From NCBI GenBank assembly GCA_021737185.1, contig JAIPEL010000035.1:1-37170 (forward strand): 37,170 bases of DNA, written 5' to 3'. Position numbers and translations under genes: made by a program. How positions within the stretch are numbered: position 1 is the first letter of the stretch; the number at the start of each line of letters is the position of its first letter. Positions 1-8,482 of this stretch are shown piece after piece. The notes beneath the pieces were generated by a model. The model saw only the letters and a program-made list of their open reading frames with translations. It ran no database searches and was not told the origin of the DNA. Source of the stretch: Desulfobacterales bacterium (GTDB lineage Bacteria; Desulfobacterota; Desulfobacteria; Desulfobacterales; CAFBRK01).

Positions 1-590
1 CGTCTGCAATCCGGCCGGTTTCCATCTCGTTTTTCAGATGGGGAAATTGCCCTGCCTGACCGATCATTTCCTCCTTTTCCAAAAGCTTTGCATACAACAG
101 GCTCCTGGCGGCCAGCAGATCCAGCACCGGGTCGTCTCTTTCCGGATGGAAGAGATAGTGCAAAGTCAGCACGTCTCCCGGCCCGAGATTCCGGCGTCTT
201 GCTCCGGCCTCGGCCATCGGCTCCTGCATCAGGTAAACCGGCCGTACCCTGGCGTGCGCCGCCGCCCGTCGTTTCAGCAGCCGCCATAAAAGGGCGCATG
301 TAGCCGGCTTCCACGGCAGCGGACCCATAGCCTCCGACAACTTCCGCCAGCGCATCGGCCCGCATTTCGTCCCTGAGGCGGAAACGACGGGCATCGGCGC
401 TGGCAAACCCCTTGACGGCCGTGACGGCCTCTTCGAAGCTTCCTGTCACGGAAACCCGGTAAAAATCGAGTAGGGCACGGGTTGCCAGATGCTCCGCCAT
501 GTACACCCGATGCTGCGCCGTTGCCGGCGTCAGGTCAGACGGACCTGCTCCCTCGGCAAAAAATTCGTGGATACCGAGGAGTTCTTCCAT
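1..590 (-). CDS. Unknown protein, partial, probably frameshifted
   Basis: I do not recognise the family. On the minus strand an ATG at 590 opens a frame (MEELLGIHEFFAEGAG...) that looks protein-like down to about position 300. It is then followed by low-complexity Gly/Arg/Ala text. A second frame, with an ATG at 328, looks protein-like from about 260 to the window edge (VYLMQEPM, GPGDVLTLHYLFHPE, LLAARSLLYAKLLEKEEM). The simplest reading is one gene with a single frameshift between about 240 and 300, either real or a sequence error. Two overlapping genes are the alternative. It begins 30 bases after the stop of the PLP enzyme upstream on the same strand, so it is probably the distal gene of that operon. 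The 3' end lies outside the window. Confidence 0.5.
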   Translation of the reverse strand, partial: MEELLGIHEFFAEGAGPSDLTPATAQHRVYMAEHLATRALLDFYRVSVTGSFEEAVTAVKGFASADARRFRLRDEMRADALAEVVGGYGSAAVEAGYMRPFMAAAETTGGGARQGTAGLPDAGADGRGRSKTPESRAGRRADFALSLPSGKRRPGAGSAGRQEPVVCKAFGKGGNDRSGRAISPSEKRDGNRPDCR

Positions 591-619
591 GTACGGCTCC
601 ACCTGAACGCCGGAAAGGC

Positions 620-1849
620 TCAATGATTTCCGTCCAGGCCAACCTCCCTGACCGCCCGCTCGATCTCTGCGATTCGTTCGTCGAGGCCTCCGGTGTAGCC
701 GATGGAAATCCGGACGAGTCCCGGTGAGAGGCCCATTTTTTTCTGGTCCTCCGGGGCGATCTCCGACGATGTCGACGCGCCGGAGTTGGAGATGAGAGAG
801 TCGAAATACCCGAGGGAGACGGCGATCAGGCCAAAGGCCTCCTTGTTTTGGAGAATCGACATCAGGCGGTTGGCGGTGTCCCGTGTGCCGCAGTCGATTG
901 TGAGAATCCCCCCGTAGCCGAAACCTTCGTTGATCATCGACCGGAGTCGCTCGTGATGAGGATGGGAAGCCAGGCCTGGATAGATCACCGGCGCCCCGAT
1001 CTCTTCAAGCCGGGAGGCGATGGCCATTGCCCGAACGCCGTGTTCCCGCATGCGCAATGGAAGGTGAGGAAGACGTTGGAGAACGTCGAAGGCGGACCGT
1101 GGATCCAAGACCGGCCCCAGAAGCATGGCCCTTCCGTGGTGAAGATCCATGAGCCGATAAACGAAGTCCCGGTCGGCGCAGATCACCCCGCCGAGCAGAT
1201 CGCTGGCGCCATTGATGAACTTGGTGAGCGAGTGGATCACCACATCCGCTCCCAGGAGCGACGGGGTGAGCACGATCGGCGTAAAGGTATTGTCCACCAC
1301 CAAGGCGGCCCCGAATCGCTTCGCCAGGCTTGAAAGCCCCGGCAGGTCGGCCACTTTTAACGTGGGATTTCCCACAGCCTCCGTGTACAGGACGCGGGTT
1401 CGGTCATCAACCGCCGCCGATACGGCTGAAAGATCTGTGATGTCGACGAATGTGGTCCGGATGCCCATCTTGGGCAAAAGCGAATCGAGCAGGGCGTAAG
1501 TGCCTCCGTAAATCGTGTCGCTGGCCACGATGTGGTCGCCGTATTCACAGAGCTGAAGGAGCGTGCATGAAATGGCTGCCATGCCGCTGGCGGTGCACAG
1601 GGCAAATTCGGTGTCTTCCATGGCGGCCAGGTATCGGGCAAGCACATTGACGGTGGGGTTGAAATGCCGGCTGTACAGGTAACAGCCGCCTTTGTCCGGC
1701 CCCCGGACCCCCTGAAAAATCTCAGGCATGATTCCGGGTTCCATCACGGTAAAAGTGGAGGAGCGGGAAAGAGAGGGTGCGACGCCGCCGTGCTCTCCAA
1801 ATTCCCTCTTGGTTCGACGCAGGGCTTCTTCCGGATTGAATGGAATCAT
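620..1849 (-). CDS. PLP-dependent trans-sulfuration enzyme (cystathionine gamma-lyase / methionine gamma-lyase family)
   Basis: A 409-aa Cys/Met-metabolism PLP enzyme, full length for the family. It should catalyse gamma-elimination or gamma-replacement on methionine, cystathionine or O-acyl-homoserine in the cytoplasm; the exact reaction cannot be read from sequence. Visible marks are the N-terminal YSRHFNPTVNVL substrate/PLP region, VVDNTFTPI, and the PLP-lysine motif HSLTKFINGASD with Lys about 210. The usual GHSD after the lysine is replaced by NGASD, a subfamily variant. The open frame extends further upstream to about 2059, but MIPFNPEEAL at 1849 is the natural start and the extra sequence antisenses the small gene upstream. 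That small gene ends 11 bases before this start, so the two are probably cotranscribed. Confidence 0.9.
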   Translation of the reverse strand: MIPFNPEEALRRTKREFGEHGGVAPSLSRSSTFTVMEPGIMPEIFQGVRGPDKGGCYLYSRHFNPTVNVLARYLAAMEDTEFALCTASGMAAISCTLLQLCEYGDHIVASDTIYGGTYALLDSLLPKMGIRTTFVDITDLSAVSAAVDDRTRVLYTEAVGNPTLKVADLPGLSSLAKRFGAALVVDNTFTPIVLTPSLLGADVVIHSLTKFINGASDLLGGVICADRDFVYRLMDLHHGRAMLLGPVLDPRSAFDVLQRLPHLPLRMREHGVRAMAIASRLEEIGAPVIYPGLASHPHHERLRSMINEGFGYGGILTIDCGTRDTANRLMSILQNKEAFGLIAVSLGYFDSLISNSGASTSSEIAPEDQKKMGLSPGLVRISIGYTGGLDERIAEIERAVREVGLDGNH

Positions 1850-1859
1850 GATGCAATTC

Positions 1860-2123
1860 TCAGCATTTGAACGGATAAAAGTGATGATAGCAGTACCCCT
1901 TCGGATCGCCGTAGAGCAACTCGGTTTCGGCCATGCACTGGCCGATCGCCTCCTTGGAGACGTCAGCGTAGTCCGCCCTCTTTTCCTCCTCCCGCTTGCA
2001 GGGCATGCAAATCGGCTCGTGGTCGTAGACAGAAAGAATCCGTTCGTCTGAAGGGGCAAGCTTTCTATGGCAGCGGGCGCAGGAAACCGCGCAGGAGAGT
2101 TTTTCTTCCCAGGTTTTGGGCAT
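1860..2123 (-). CDS. Small Cys-rich (zinc-ribbon-like) protein
   Basis: An 87-aa protein of unknown function starting MPKTWEEKL. It has Cys pairs spaced like a treble-clef or zinc ribbon (CARC near the N terminus, CMPC in the middle) and two further Cys near the C terminus. A strong AAGGAG lies 9 bases before the ATG at 2123, which decides against the longer open frame reaching 2288. The ORF ends 11 bases before the PLP enzyme, suggesting one operon. A metal-binding or structural role is inference from the Cys spacing only. Confidence 0.7.
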   Translation of the reverse strand: MPKTWEEKLSCAVSCARCHRKLAPSDERILSVYDHEPICMPCKREEEKRADYADVSKEAIGQCMAETELLYGDPKGYCYHHFYPFKC

Positions 2124-2278
2124 GATCAATCCACTCCTTGTCAGGGGTTTGGGTTTCGTTTTCAGGTCTGATCGGTTATACCGGTTGACCGGGATTTTGG
2201 CAAGGGAGGGCCGCCGCAGACAGTCCCCGAAATGCGGCGGTTTGCGCGGGAACGCATGGGCAAGGAACCGGAGGATCG

Positions 2279-3448
2279 ATGGACGCACCGCTGGACGGCA
2301 CCGGCTTTCGAAGAGCGCTTCCTGCCCTGGTCTTCCTGACGGCGATGTTCCTGCTCAATTTCATGACCCGGACCGTTCTTTCCCCCCTGCTCTCGGAGCT
2401 GGAAGCAGACCTGGCCATTTCCCACGCCCAGGCAGGACGGCTCTTTCTTTTCCTGGCCCTGGGGGTGAGCCTGGGGTCCTTTGCCAACGGGCTTGTGTCC
2501 AAGCGGGTTTCGCACCGCGGCACCGTTTCCGCATCGGCCTTTTTCGCCGGGCTCACGCTGATGGCCGCCTCCCGCGCCCTTTCGTATCCGCTGTTTGCCG
2601 CAGGGCTTTTCCTTTTAGGGCTTTTTTCCGGCCTCTACTTTCCTTCTGCCCTGGCTGCCATCACATCCTATGTTCGAAAGCCGGATTGGGGAAAGGCCAT
2701 CGGGGTTCACGACAGCGCAGCAAGCCTCAGTTTCATCCTGATTCCCCTCTTTGCGGAGTTGATCCTTCTTGTCGGCACCTGGCGCCATACGCTGCTGACC
2801 TTGGGCGCCATTCAAGCGGCGGCCGCCGTCGGTTTTTCCCGGCGGGGGCTCGGACGGGAAAGCTTCGGCGATTCTCCGAGGCCGGTGGTGCTGGCGGCTA
2901 TCATCCCCACCCGGCAATTCTGGCTGCTATCCCTTTTTTTCGGCATCGCTGCCGGGGCCTCCATCGGCTCTTTCAGTATGCTGCCGCTGTACCTGATCAC
3001 CGAACATGGGTATGCCCGGCAAACGGCCAACACCCTGCTGTCCATGGCCAGGATTTCCGGCCTGTTCATGACCCTGGCGGCCGGCTATGCCACGGACCGG
3101 CTCGGGGCGAAAACCACGCTGCTGCTATACTTCACGAGCTGCGCCGCCCTCACGGCCCTGTATGGATTGACCTCCGGTCCATTGCTGCTGGCGACGATTT
3201 TCCTGCAATCCGCCGTGGCCACATGCTTTTTCGCCCCAGGCTTTACGGTGCTTTCCCGGGCATTTGCCGGTCCATCCCAGAACGTGGCGACGTCGGTGAT
3301 CGCGCTCTTTGCCACGTTCATCGGCCAGGGGCTGGTGCCGGCCATGCTCGGGGCTGCAGGGTCTGCCGGTCATTTCGGCGCCGGCTTTCTGATTCTCGGA
3401 GGGCTGCTGCTCGTCTGCCTGGCACTGCTGCGGTGGCTGCCGGGATAG
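2279..3448 (+). CDS. MFS transporter
   Basis: A 389-aa polytopic membrane protein with the length and hydrophobic pattern of a 12-helix major facilitator. The first helix is ALPALVFLTAMFLLNFMTR. The loop after TM2 (NGLVSKRVSHRG) occupies the place of the family's basic motif A, and a second copy follows TM8 (GYATDRLGAKTT), as expected of the duplicated 6+6 fold. GGAGG at 2270-2274 sits 4 bases before the ATG. The gene is divergent from the small Cys-rich gene (155-base gap). The substrate cannot be inferred. Confidence 0.85.
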   Translation: MDAPLDGTGFRRALPALVFLTAMFLLNFMTRTVLSPLLSELEADLAISHAQAGRLFLFLALGVSLGSFANGLVSKRVSHRGTVSASAFFAGLTLMAASRALSYPLFAAGLFLLGLFSGLYFPSALAAITSYVRKPDWGKAIGVHDSAASLSFILIPLFAELILLVGTWRHTLLTLGAIQAAAAVGFSRRGLGRESFGDSPRPVVLAAIIPTRQFWLLSLFFGIAAGASIGSFSMLPLYLITEHGYARQTANTLLSMARISGLFMTLAAGYATDRLGAKTTLLLYFTSCAALTALYGLTSGPLLLATIFLQSAVATCFFAPGFTVLSRAFAGPSQNVATSVIALFATFIGQGLVPAMLGAAGSAGHFGAGFLILGGLLLVCLALLRWLPG

Positions 3449-3655
3449 CCACATCCCTTGCATAAGGCGCAGAATTGGTTGACCTTCTGAGAAGGATGGG
3501 AAATGGGTAGAGGGACCGATGTCGGATGTCAGGCCCGCCGGTCGGCGGGATTCAAAATTCCGAATTCAAGATTCAAGATTTTCCGGCGGGAGATGTATAC
3601 GAATCTTTTGCTCTTAACCGGCCAGTTTGATCAAGGATGAAACTAAGGAGTGGCG
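3449..3655. other. Intergenic region with hairpin
   Basis: No gene is seen. A perfect 6-bp hairpin CCCGCC-GGTC-GGCGGG lies at 3534-3549, followed by A/T-rich short direct repeats (ATTCAAGATTCAAGATT around 3560-3580). No T-run follows, so it is not a convincing rho-independent terminator. It may be a REP-like remnant. Confidence 0.4.
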
Positions 3656-4066
3656 ATGTCTGCTGAAAACGCTCACCGGCCCCCGGAGCCGAATGTATAC
3701 GAATATGAACTGCCGGGAGGCTGGATCGTGCTGGCGGGACGGACCGACGCGGACAACGATCTGCTGAGCCTGAAAACGGCCCGGCCTTCCGACTACTGGT
3801 TTCACGTGCGGGGCATGGCCGGCAGCCACGTGGTTTTGCGGGGGGAAAAGGACCGGCAGCCGGACCGAAAAACCCTGGAGGGGGCGGCAGCCGTCGCCGC
3901 CTGGCACAGCAAGGCCCGCTCGGGGGGCAAGGTGCCGGTGGCCTGCACCCTGGCCAAATTCGTTTCCAAACCCCGGGGGGCCAAACCCGGCACCGTATCG
4001 ATCCGGAAGGAAAAGATCCTCAAGGTCCGCCCGGCGCTTCCTTCCGAAAACAACGAAACATCATAA
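3656..4066 (+). CDS. Stand-alone NFACT-R (DUF814) RNA-binding protein
   Basis: A 136-aa protein consisting essentially of the NFACT-R domain, which in RqcH/Tae2/NEMF is the C-terminal module that contacts tRNA/60S-50S in ribosome quality control. Recognisable stretches are DNDLLSLKTARPSDYWFHVRGMAGSHVVLR, then an LEGAAAVAAWHSKAR helix and GTVSIRKEKIL near the end. The N-terminal NFACT-N and coiled-coil parts are absent, so this is a short single-domain form. TAAGGAG at 3644-3650 is 5 bases before the ATG at 3656. A GTG at 3650 in the same frame overlaps the Shine-Dalgarno sequence and is unlikely to be used. A role in stalled-ribosome or RNA binding is inferred from the domain only. Confidence 0.85.
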   Translation: MSAENAHRPPEPNVYEYELPGGWIVLAGRTDADNDLLSLKTARPSDYWFHVRGMAGSHVVLRGEKDRQPDRKTLEGAAAVAAWHSKARSGGKVPVACTLAKFVSKPRGAKPGTVSIRKEKILKVRPALPSENNETS

Positions 4067-4131
4067 ATATTGATGCTTCCTTCACCAAGTCGGCGTTGAG
4101 CGACCGGCAATCTTCAATGGGAAACCACGCC

Positions 4132-4833
4132 ATGAAACCATCGATCCGCATCTTCGCTGTCCTGTTTCTCGCGGCCTTCGCAGCGGCCTGCGCCGGCACC
4201 GGGCCGGCAAACCCGGAGCACACGCTTCGAAAACGAATCGGCAACGCCTACGGGGCACCTGATTTTTACCGGGTCGATGCGCTCCGTTACACCTTCAACG
4301 CGCAGATCGGCGCGCGCACCGTCCAGCGAACCTGGATCTGGGAGCCCAAAACCGACCGGGTCGTTCTTCGGTCCAGCGATGGAGGCGCCGACTACGAGCG
4401 GAAACGCGCGGCCGCATCAGACGAACTCCGGTCTGTAGACGCCCGGTTTATCAACGACAATTACTGGTTTCTTTTTCCCCTGCATGTATTTTGGGACACG
4501 GAAGCGTCGCTGAAGGATACCGGCCTGGCCGAACTTCCCATCGGACCGGGCCGGGGACGACGCGTGCTGGTCTCCTATCCTGCCGGGAAGCGATACAAAG
4601 CCGGAGACATTTACGAAATCTTCCTGGACACCGACTTTCGGATTGTGGAATGGATCTACCGTAAAAACGGGGCTGTCGAACCGACGCGTGTCACTACCTG
4701 GGAATTAGACAAAGCCCTGGGGCCCCTTACGGTCTCTCTGATGCACCGCTCCAAGCACGGAGAATTCCGGCTCTGGTTCACCGATGTGGGGGTCAAGCTG
4801 GTCGGAGACAACCACTGGACAGAACCCGAATAG
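4132..4833 (+). CDS. Putative lipoprotein of unknown function
   Basis: A 233-aa exported protein. The N terminus MKPSIRIFAVLFLAAFAAAC is a clear lipoprotein signal peptide, with the lipidated Cys at residue 20. The mature part is soluble and alpha/beta, rich in Trp, Tyr and Arg (RTWIWEPK, FPLHVFWD, FRLWFTDVGVKL). The pattern resembles periplasmic outer-membrane-linked lipoproteins, but I recognise no named domain. Starts at 4117 and 4096 (TTG) are also open in frame; 4132 was chosen because it puts the signal peptide at the very N terminus. It stands alone between the NFACT-R gene and the rRNA methyltransferase gene, all on the same strand. Confidence 0.7.
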   Translation: MKPSIRIFAVLFLAAFAAACAGTGPANPEHTLRKRIGNAYGAPDFYRVDALRYTFNAQIGARTVQRTWIWEPKTDRVVLRSSDGGADYERKRAAASDELRSVDARFINDNYWFLFPLHVFWDTEASLKDTGLAELPIGPGRGRRVLVSYPAGKRYKAGDIYEIFLDTDFRIVEWIYRKNGAVEPTRVTTWELDKALGPLTVSLMHRSKHGEFRLWFTDVGVKLVGDNHWTEPE

Positions 4834-4988
4834 GCTGAACCGGTCGATTCGTTGGTTAGCCGGATGGAAAGCTCCGTATCATTCCGGGATTCTTCGCAAT
4901 GAACATGCATCGCAAGTGCTGCACGTTGAGCATACTGAAAAGACCGCCCCTTGCCATATTGGATCCAATCCGATAAAAGCCCCGGACC

Positions 4989-6179
4989 ATGACGACAAAA
5001 ATCTTTTTGAAATCCGGCCGAGACCGCTCGGCACTCCGACGCCATCCGTGGATCTTTGAAGGCGCCATCCAGAAAATCGAGGGCGCCAAGAGGCCCGGCG
5101 AGGTCGTGGAGGTCATCGACGCCAAGGGCCGCTGGCTTGCCCGGGGCACCTTCTCTCCCCGCTCCCAGATTGCAGTCCGCCTCCTGACCTGGGACCCCTC
5201 TGAAGCCATCGACCCGGCCTTTTTCCGAAGCAGGGTCCGTCAGGCCGTGCTGGGTCGGGATCTGATCCGCCCCCCGATCGGTTCGAGCGCCCGCCGTTTG
5301 ATCCATGCGGAGGCAGACGGTCTTCCCGGCACCATCGTCGACCAATACGGCAACTACCTCGTATGCCAGTTTCTCACCGCCGGCGCCGAGCGTTGGCAGG
5401 AGCCGCTGGTGGCCGAGCTCAAAAGCCAGCTTTCTCCCACCGGCATCTATGAGCGCTCGGATGTAACCGTACGGCAAAAAGAAGGGCTTCACCCGGTCAC
5501 CGGCCTGATCGAGGGAAGCGAGCCTCCCGGACTTCTCGAGATCGAAGAAGGCCCCTGCCGGTTCGCCGTCGATGTTCGAAACGGCCACAAGACCGGATTT
5601 TACCTGGACCAGCGCGACAACCGCGCCCGGGTAAGAGACTATGCCGCAAGCGCCGACGTGCTCGACTGCTTCAGCTACACCGGCGGTTTTGCCGTCTCCG
5701 CTCTGGTGGCGGGGGCATCCAAGGTCACCTGCGTGGACGTCTCCTCCGACGCTCTCGAACTGGTCAAATACAATGCCGGCCTCAATCACATTGCCGAAGA
5801 CCGGCTGGAAACCATCCGCGGGGACGTGTTCAACACGCTTCGCAGCTTCCGGGATTCCGGCAAAGAATTCGACGTCGTCGTCCTAGACCCGCCCAAGTTT
5901 GCCGAGACCAAAAACCAGCTCGAACGCGCTGCCCGGGGCTACAAGGACATCAACCTGTTTGCCATGAAAAATATCCGCACCGGCGGGGTGCTGTTCACCT
6001 TTTCCTGCTCCGGGGCCATGGACCCGCTGCTCTTCCAGAAAGTGGTCGCCGGCGCCGCGCAGGATGCCGGCCGCCAGGTCCAGATCCTTGGCCGCCTCAG
6101 CCAGCCGGCCGACCATCCCGTGGCGCTGAACTTTCCCGAAGGGCATTATCTGAAGGGGCTGCTGTGCAGGGTCTGGTAG
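4989..6179 (+). CDS. RlmI-like class I rRNA (cytosine-C5) methyltransferase
   Basis: A 396-aa SAM-dependent methyltransferase of the RlmI/YccW family (23S rRNA m5C1962 in E. coli). The order is an N-terminal PUA domain (LKSGRDRSALRRHPWIFEGAI...), a linker beta domain, then a Rossmann domain with SAM motif I VLDCFSYTGGFAVSAL (about residue 220), motif IV DPPKF (D300) and the FTFSCSGAM motif carrying the candidate catalytic Cys. The length matches the family. No strong Shine-Dalgarno precedes the ATG at 4989. The target base is inferred from the family. Confidence 0.9.
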   Translation: MTTKIFLKSGRDRSALRRHPWIFEGAIQKIEGAKRPGEVVEVIDAKGRWLARGTFSPRSQIAVRLLTWDPSEAIDPAFFRSRVRQAVLGRDLIRPPIGSSARRLIHAEADGLPGTIVDQYGNYLVCQFLTAGAERWQEPLVAELKSQLSPTGIYERSDVTVRQKEGLHPVTGLIEGSEPPGLLEIEEGPCRFAVDVRNGHKTGFYLDQRDNRARVRDYAASADVLDCFSYTGGFAVSALVAGASKVTCVDVSSDALELVKYNAGLNHIAEDRLETIRGDVFNTLRSFRDSGKEFDVVVLDPPKFAETKNQLERAARGYKDINLFAMKNIRTGGVLFTFSCSGAMDPLLFQKVVAGAAQDAGRQVQILGRLSQPADHPVALNFPEGHYLKGLLCRVW

Positions 6180-6214
6180 TCATGGCTCCGGCACGGCCGG
6201 ATCCCTGACATGGA

Positions 6215-6236
6215 TAAAATCGCTGAGGCGATTTTA
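6215..6236. repeat. AT-rich perfect palindrome (TAAAATCGC / GCGATTTTA)
   Basis: Nine-base arms TAAAATCGC and GCGATTTTA separated by TGAG, 36 bases after the rRNA methyltransferase stop. The same core with longer arms occurs at 28298-28327, also just after a gene end. This suggests a dispersed palindromic element or a transcription-end structure. Confidence 0.6.
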
Positions 6237-6330
6237 CGAGTGGCTTCTTTACGTACCGGAGATCGGCACTGGCAGACACCCACTCGTGTCGGGCGAAAAA
6301 ATGCCCCTTCTATGATGGAATGAGGATGCC

Positions 6331-7701
6331 GTGGAATTCTACCTGACCGCACTTGAAAAAATCTTTTGGGCGGGGGTTGCCCGGGTCGATCCGGAGGCGC
6401 TGATCCACGACTGTCTGCATCTGAAAGGCGACGCCCTGACGGTGGACACCGGCGAGGACCGCTTCGAATACGACCTTTCCCGGTTTGACCGGGTGGTGGT
6501 GATCGGCTTCGGAAAGGCCACGGCCCGGATGGCCAGGGCGGTGGAGTCCATTTTGGGCAACCGGATCGACAACGGCCTGATCTCGGTCAAATACGGCCAC
6601 ACCGAAGCCCTTTCCAGGATCCGGACCATCGAGGCCGGCCACCCGGTTCCGGACGAAAGCGGCATGGATGCCGCCCGGCAGATCGCGGACCTGGCCCGGC
6701 AGGCCGATGAGGGCACCCTGGTCGTCACCCTCATTTCCGGGGGAGGCTCGGCCCTGATCCCCTACCCCTGGTCCGGCAGCGTCGGCCAAGGCCAGGCGAC
6801 GCTGACCCTGGAACAAAAACAGGCGGCAACCGAAGTGCTTCTCCGCTGCGGGGCGACCATCAACGAAATCAACTGCCTGCGCAAACATCTCTCGCAGATC
6901 AAGGGCGGGCGGCTGGCGCGGATGATCCACCCGGCAGCGTCGCTCAATCTCATTTTATCGGACGTGGTCGGAGACCGGCTCGACGCCATCGCTTCGGGCC
7001 CCACCACCTGGGATAAAACCACTTTCGACGACGCACTCCGAATCGTGAGAAAATACGACATCGAGGCAGACCTGCCGGAAGCGGTCCTGCGGATCTTCTC
7101 CCTGGGCGCAAAGCGAGCGATCCCCGAAACCCCGAAAAAAGACGATCCTGTCTTCGAGAACGTGAACAACCTGCTGGTAGGAACCAACTACCACAGTCTT
7201 GAAGCGGCCGCCAAAGCGGCCAAAACGCTTGGGTTTTCCCCGGTCGTGCTTTCCTCCCAGATCGTCGGAGAGGCCCGGGAGGTGGCCAAGGTCTATTGCG
7301 GGATCGGCAAGGACGCACGCCGAAAGGGGCTGTTCGGGCCACGGCCCCTTTGCCTGATCGGCGGCGGGGAAACGACGGTCACCCTGAAGGGATCGGGAAA
7401 GGGGGGCCGAAACCAGGAAATGGCCCTGGCATTTTTAACAGAAATCGAGCAGGACCCGGCCGCGACCGAAGGCCTGTATTTTCTGGCCGCCTCCACCGAC
7501 GGCAACGACGGTCCCACCGATGCCGCCGGCGCCTTTGCCTGCACTAAAATCCTCCGGGATGCAGAGCGCCTGGGGCTTTACCCCGACGATTACCTGAAAA
7601 ACAACGACGCCTATTCTTTTTTCCATGCCTGCGGCCGTCTGCTGAAAACCGGTCCCACCAACACCAACGTCTGCGACATCCAACTGCTGATCGTTTCCTA
7701 A
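6331..7701 (+). CDS. Glycerate 2-kinase (GckA/TtuD type, MOFRL family)
   Basis: A 456-aa enzyme that phosphorylates D-glycerate to 2-phosphoglycerate using ATP, linking glycerate and hydroxypyruvate to lower glycolysis. The N-terminal DUF4147 domain shows FGKATARMARAVE, GHPVPDESGMDAARQI and LVVTLISGGGSALIPYP. The C-terminal MOFRL domain shows CLIGGGETTVTLKGSGKGGRNQEMALAF and AASTDGNDGPTDAAGA. The start is GTG at 6331, preceded by a GAGGAT Shine-Dalgarno. The family length is about 420-450, so it is complete. Confidence 0.92.
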   Translation: MEFYLTALEKIFWAGVARVDPEALIHDCLHLKGDALTVDTGEDRFEYDLSRFDRVVVIGFGKATARMARAVESILGNRIDNGLISVKYGHTEALSRIRTIEAGHPVPDESGMDAARQIADLARQADEGTLVVTLISGGGSALIPYPWSGSVGQGQATLTLEQKQAATEVLLRCGATINEINCLRKHLSQIKGGRLARMIHPAASLNLILSDVVGDRLDAIASGPTTWDKTTFDDALRIVRKYDIEADLPEAVLRIFSLGAKRAIPETPKKDDPVFENVNNLLVGTNYHSLEAAAKAAKTLGFSPVVLSSQIVGEAREVAKVYCGIGKDARRKGLFGPRPLCLIGGGETTVTLKGSGKGGRNQEMALAFLTEIEQDPAATEGLYFLAASTDGNDGPTDAAGAFACTKILRDAERLGLYPDDYLKNNDAYSFFHACGRLLKTGPTNTNVCDIQLLIVS

Positions 7702-7789
7702 GTTTGCATTTGACGGCGCTTTTCGCTATCGAATCAGGTATCGCCCGGCACCTCGCCTTCCGAAAAGCCACATTCCCTGGAGGACAGTG

Positions 7790-8239
7790 ATGCAATACAC
7801 CGAAGCCAAATCCGGCAGAATATTCATCATCCGGCTCGAACACGGGGAAGTCGTCCACGAAAAAATCGAGCGCTTCGCCCGGGAAAAGAACATCGCCTCA
7901 GCGGCCCTTGTCGCCGTGGGCGGCGCCGACGCCGGCAGCAAACTGGTGGTGGGCCCCAAAGACGGCGGCGCCCGGCCCATCGACCCGATGATGCACGTGC
8001 TTTCAAACGTTCACGAGATCGCGGGCACCGGCACGATTTTCACCGACGAGGACGGCGCCCCCCTTTTACACATGCACATGGCCTGCGGCCGGGACAAGGA
8101 TGCGGTGGCCGGCTGCATCCGCAGCGGCGTGAAAGTCTGGCAGATCATGGAGGTGATCGTGTTCGAACTCGTCGACGCGGGGGCCGGCCGGGCCGTCGAC
8201 CCGGACCTGGGGTTCAAGCTGCTCGAGATCAGGAAATAA
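7790..8239 (+). CDS. PPC/DUF296 domain protein
   Basis: A 149-aa single-domain PPC (DUF296) protein. These form trimers and are annotated as DNA-binding because plant AT-hook proteins share the domain; bacterial forms have no AT-hook and their role is poorly known. Typical stretches are SGRIFIIRLEHGEVVHEKIERFAREKNIASAALVAVGGA and the His-rich LLHMHMACGRD, which in family structures can hold a metal. TGGAGG ends 5 bases before the ATG at 7790; a GTG three bases earlier is also in frame. It follows the glycerate kinase by 88 bases. Confidence 0.85.
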   Translation: MQYTEAKSGRIFIIRLEHGEVVHEKIERFAREKNIASAALVAVGGADAGSKLVVGPKDGGARPIDPMMHVLSNVHEIAGTGTIFTDEDGAPLLHMHMACGRDKDAVAGCIRSGVKVWQIMEVIVFELVDAGAGRAVDPDLGFKLLEIRK

Positions 8240-8482
8240 ACGCGGGGAGAATCTGACGCTTACAGATGGAATCAGCTTCGGAAGCCAGAATTCGAATTTT
8301 ATGCAGAGCCCTGCAACAACTCGCCCCGCCTTGTTCTGCATTTATCCTACGTAAGATCTGTGGTATCTAACATTCATCTTGATCTTTTAGAGGAGCCTTA
8401 TCGCTGGCCGGCGGAGCCGACCAGTTTGATCAGTGGTAGCCGACACCAATTCCTGTACTCCCAACAAGGTTTTTCGGATCCG

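Noticed and set aside
1850..2059. 70-residue N-terminal extension of the PLP enzyme
   Set aside because: It lies over the small Cys-rich gene in another frame and has low-complexity Arg/Thr/Ser content; family members start at MIPFNPEE.
2116..3465. Long plus-strand ORF over the MFS gene
   Set aside because: It is an Arg/Pro/His-rich shadow frame of the MFS gene. The MFS frame has the hydrophobic helices and a good Shine-Dalgarno.
4656..5789. Long minus-strand ORF antisense to the rRNA methyltransferase
   Set aside because: It is a Gly/Ala/Asp-rich mirror frame typical of GC-rich coding DNA; the plus strand has clear methyltransferase motifs.
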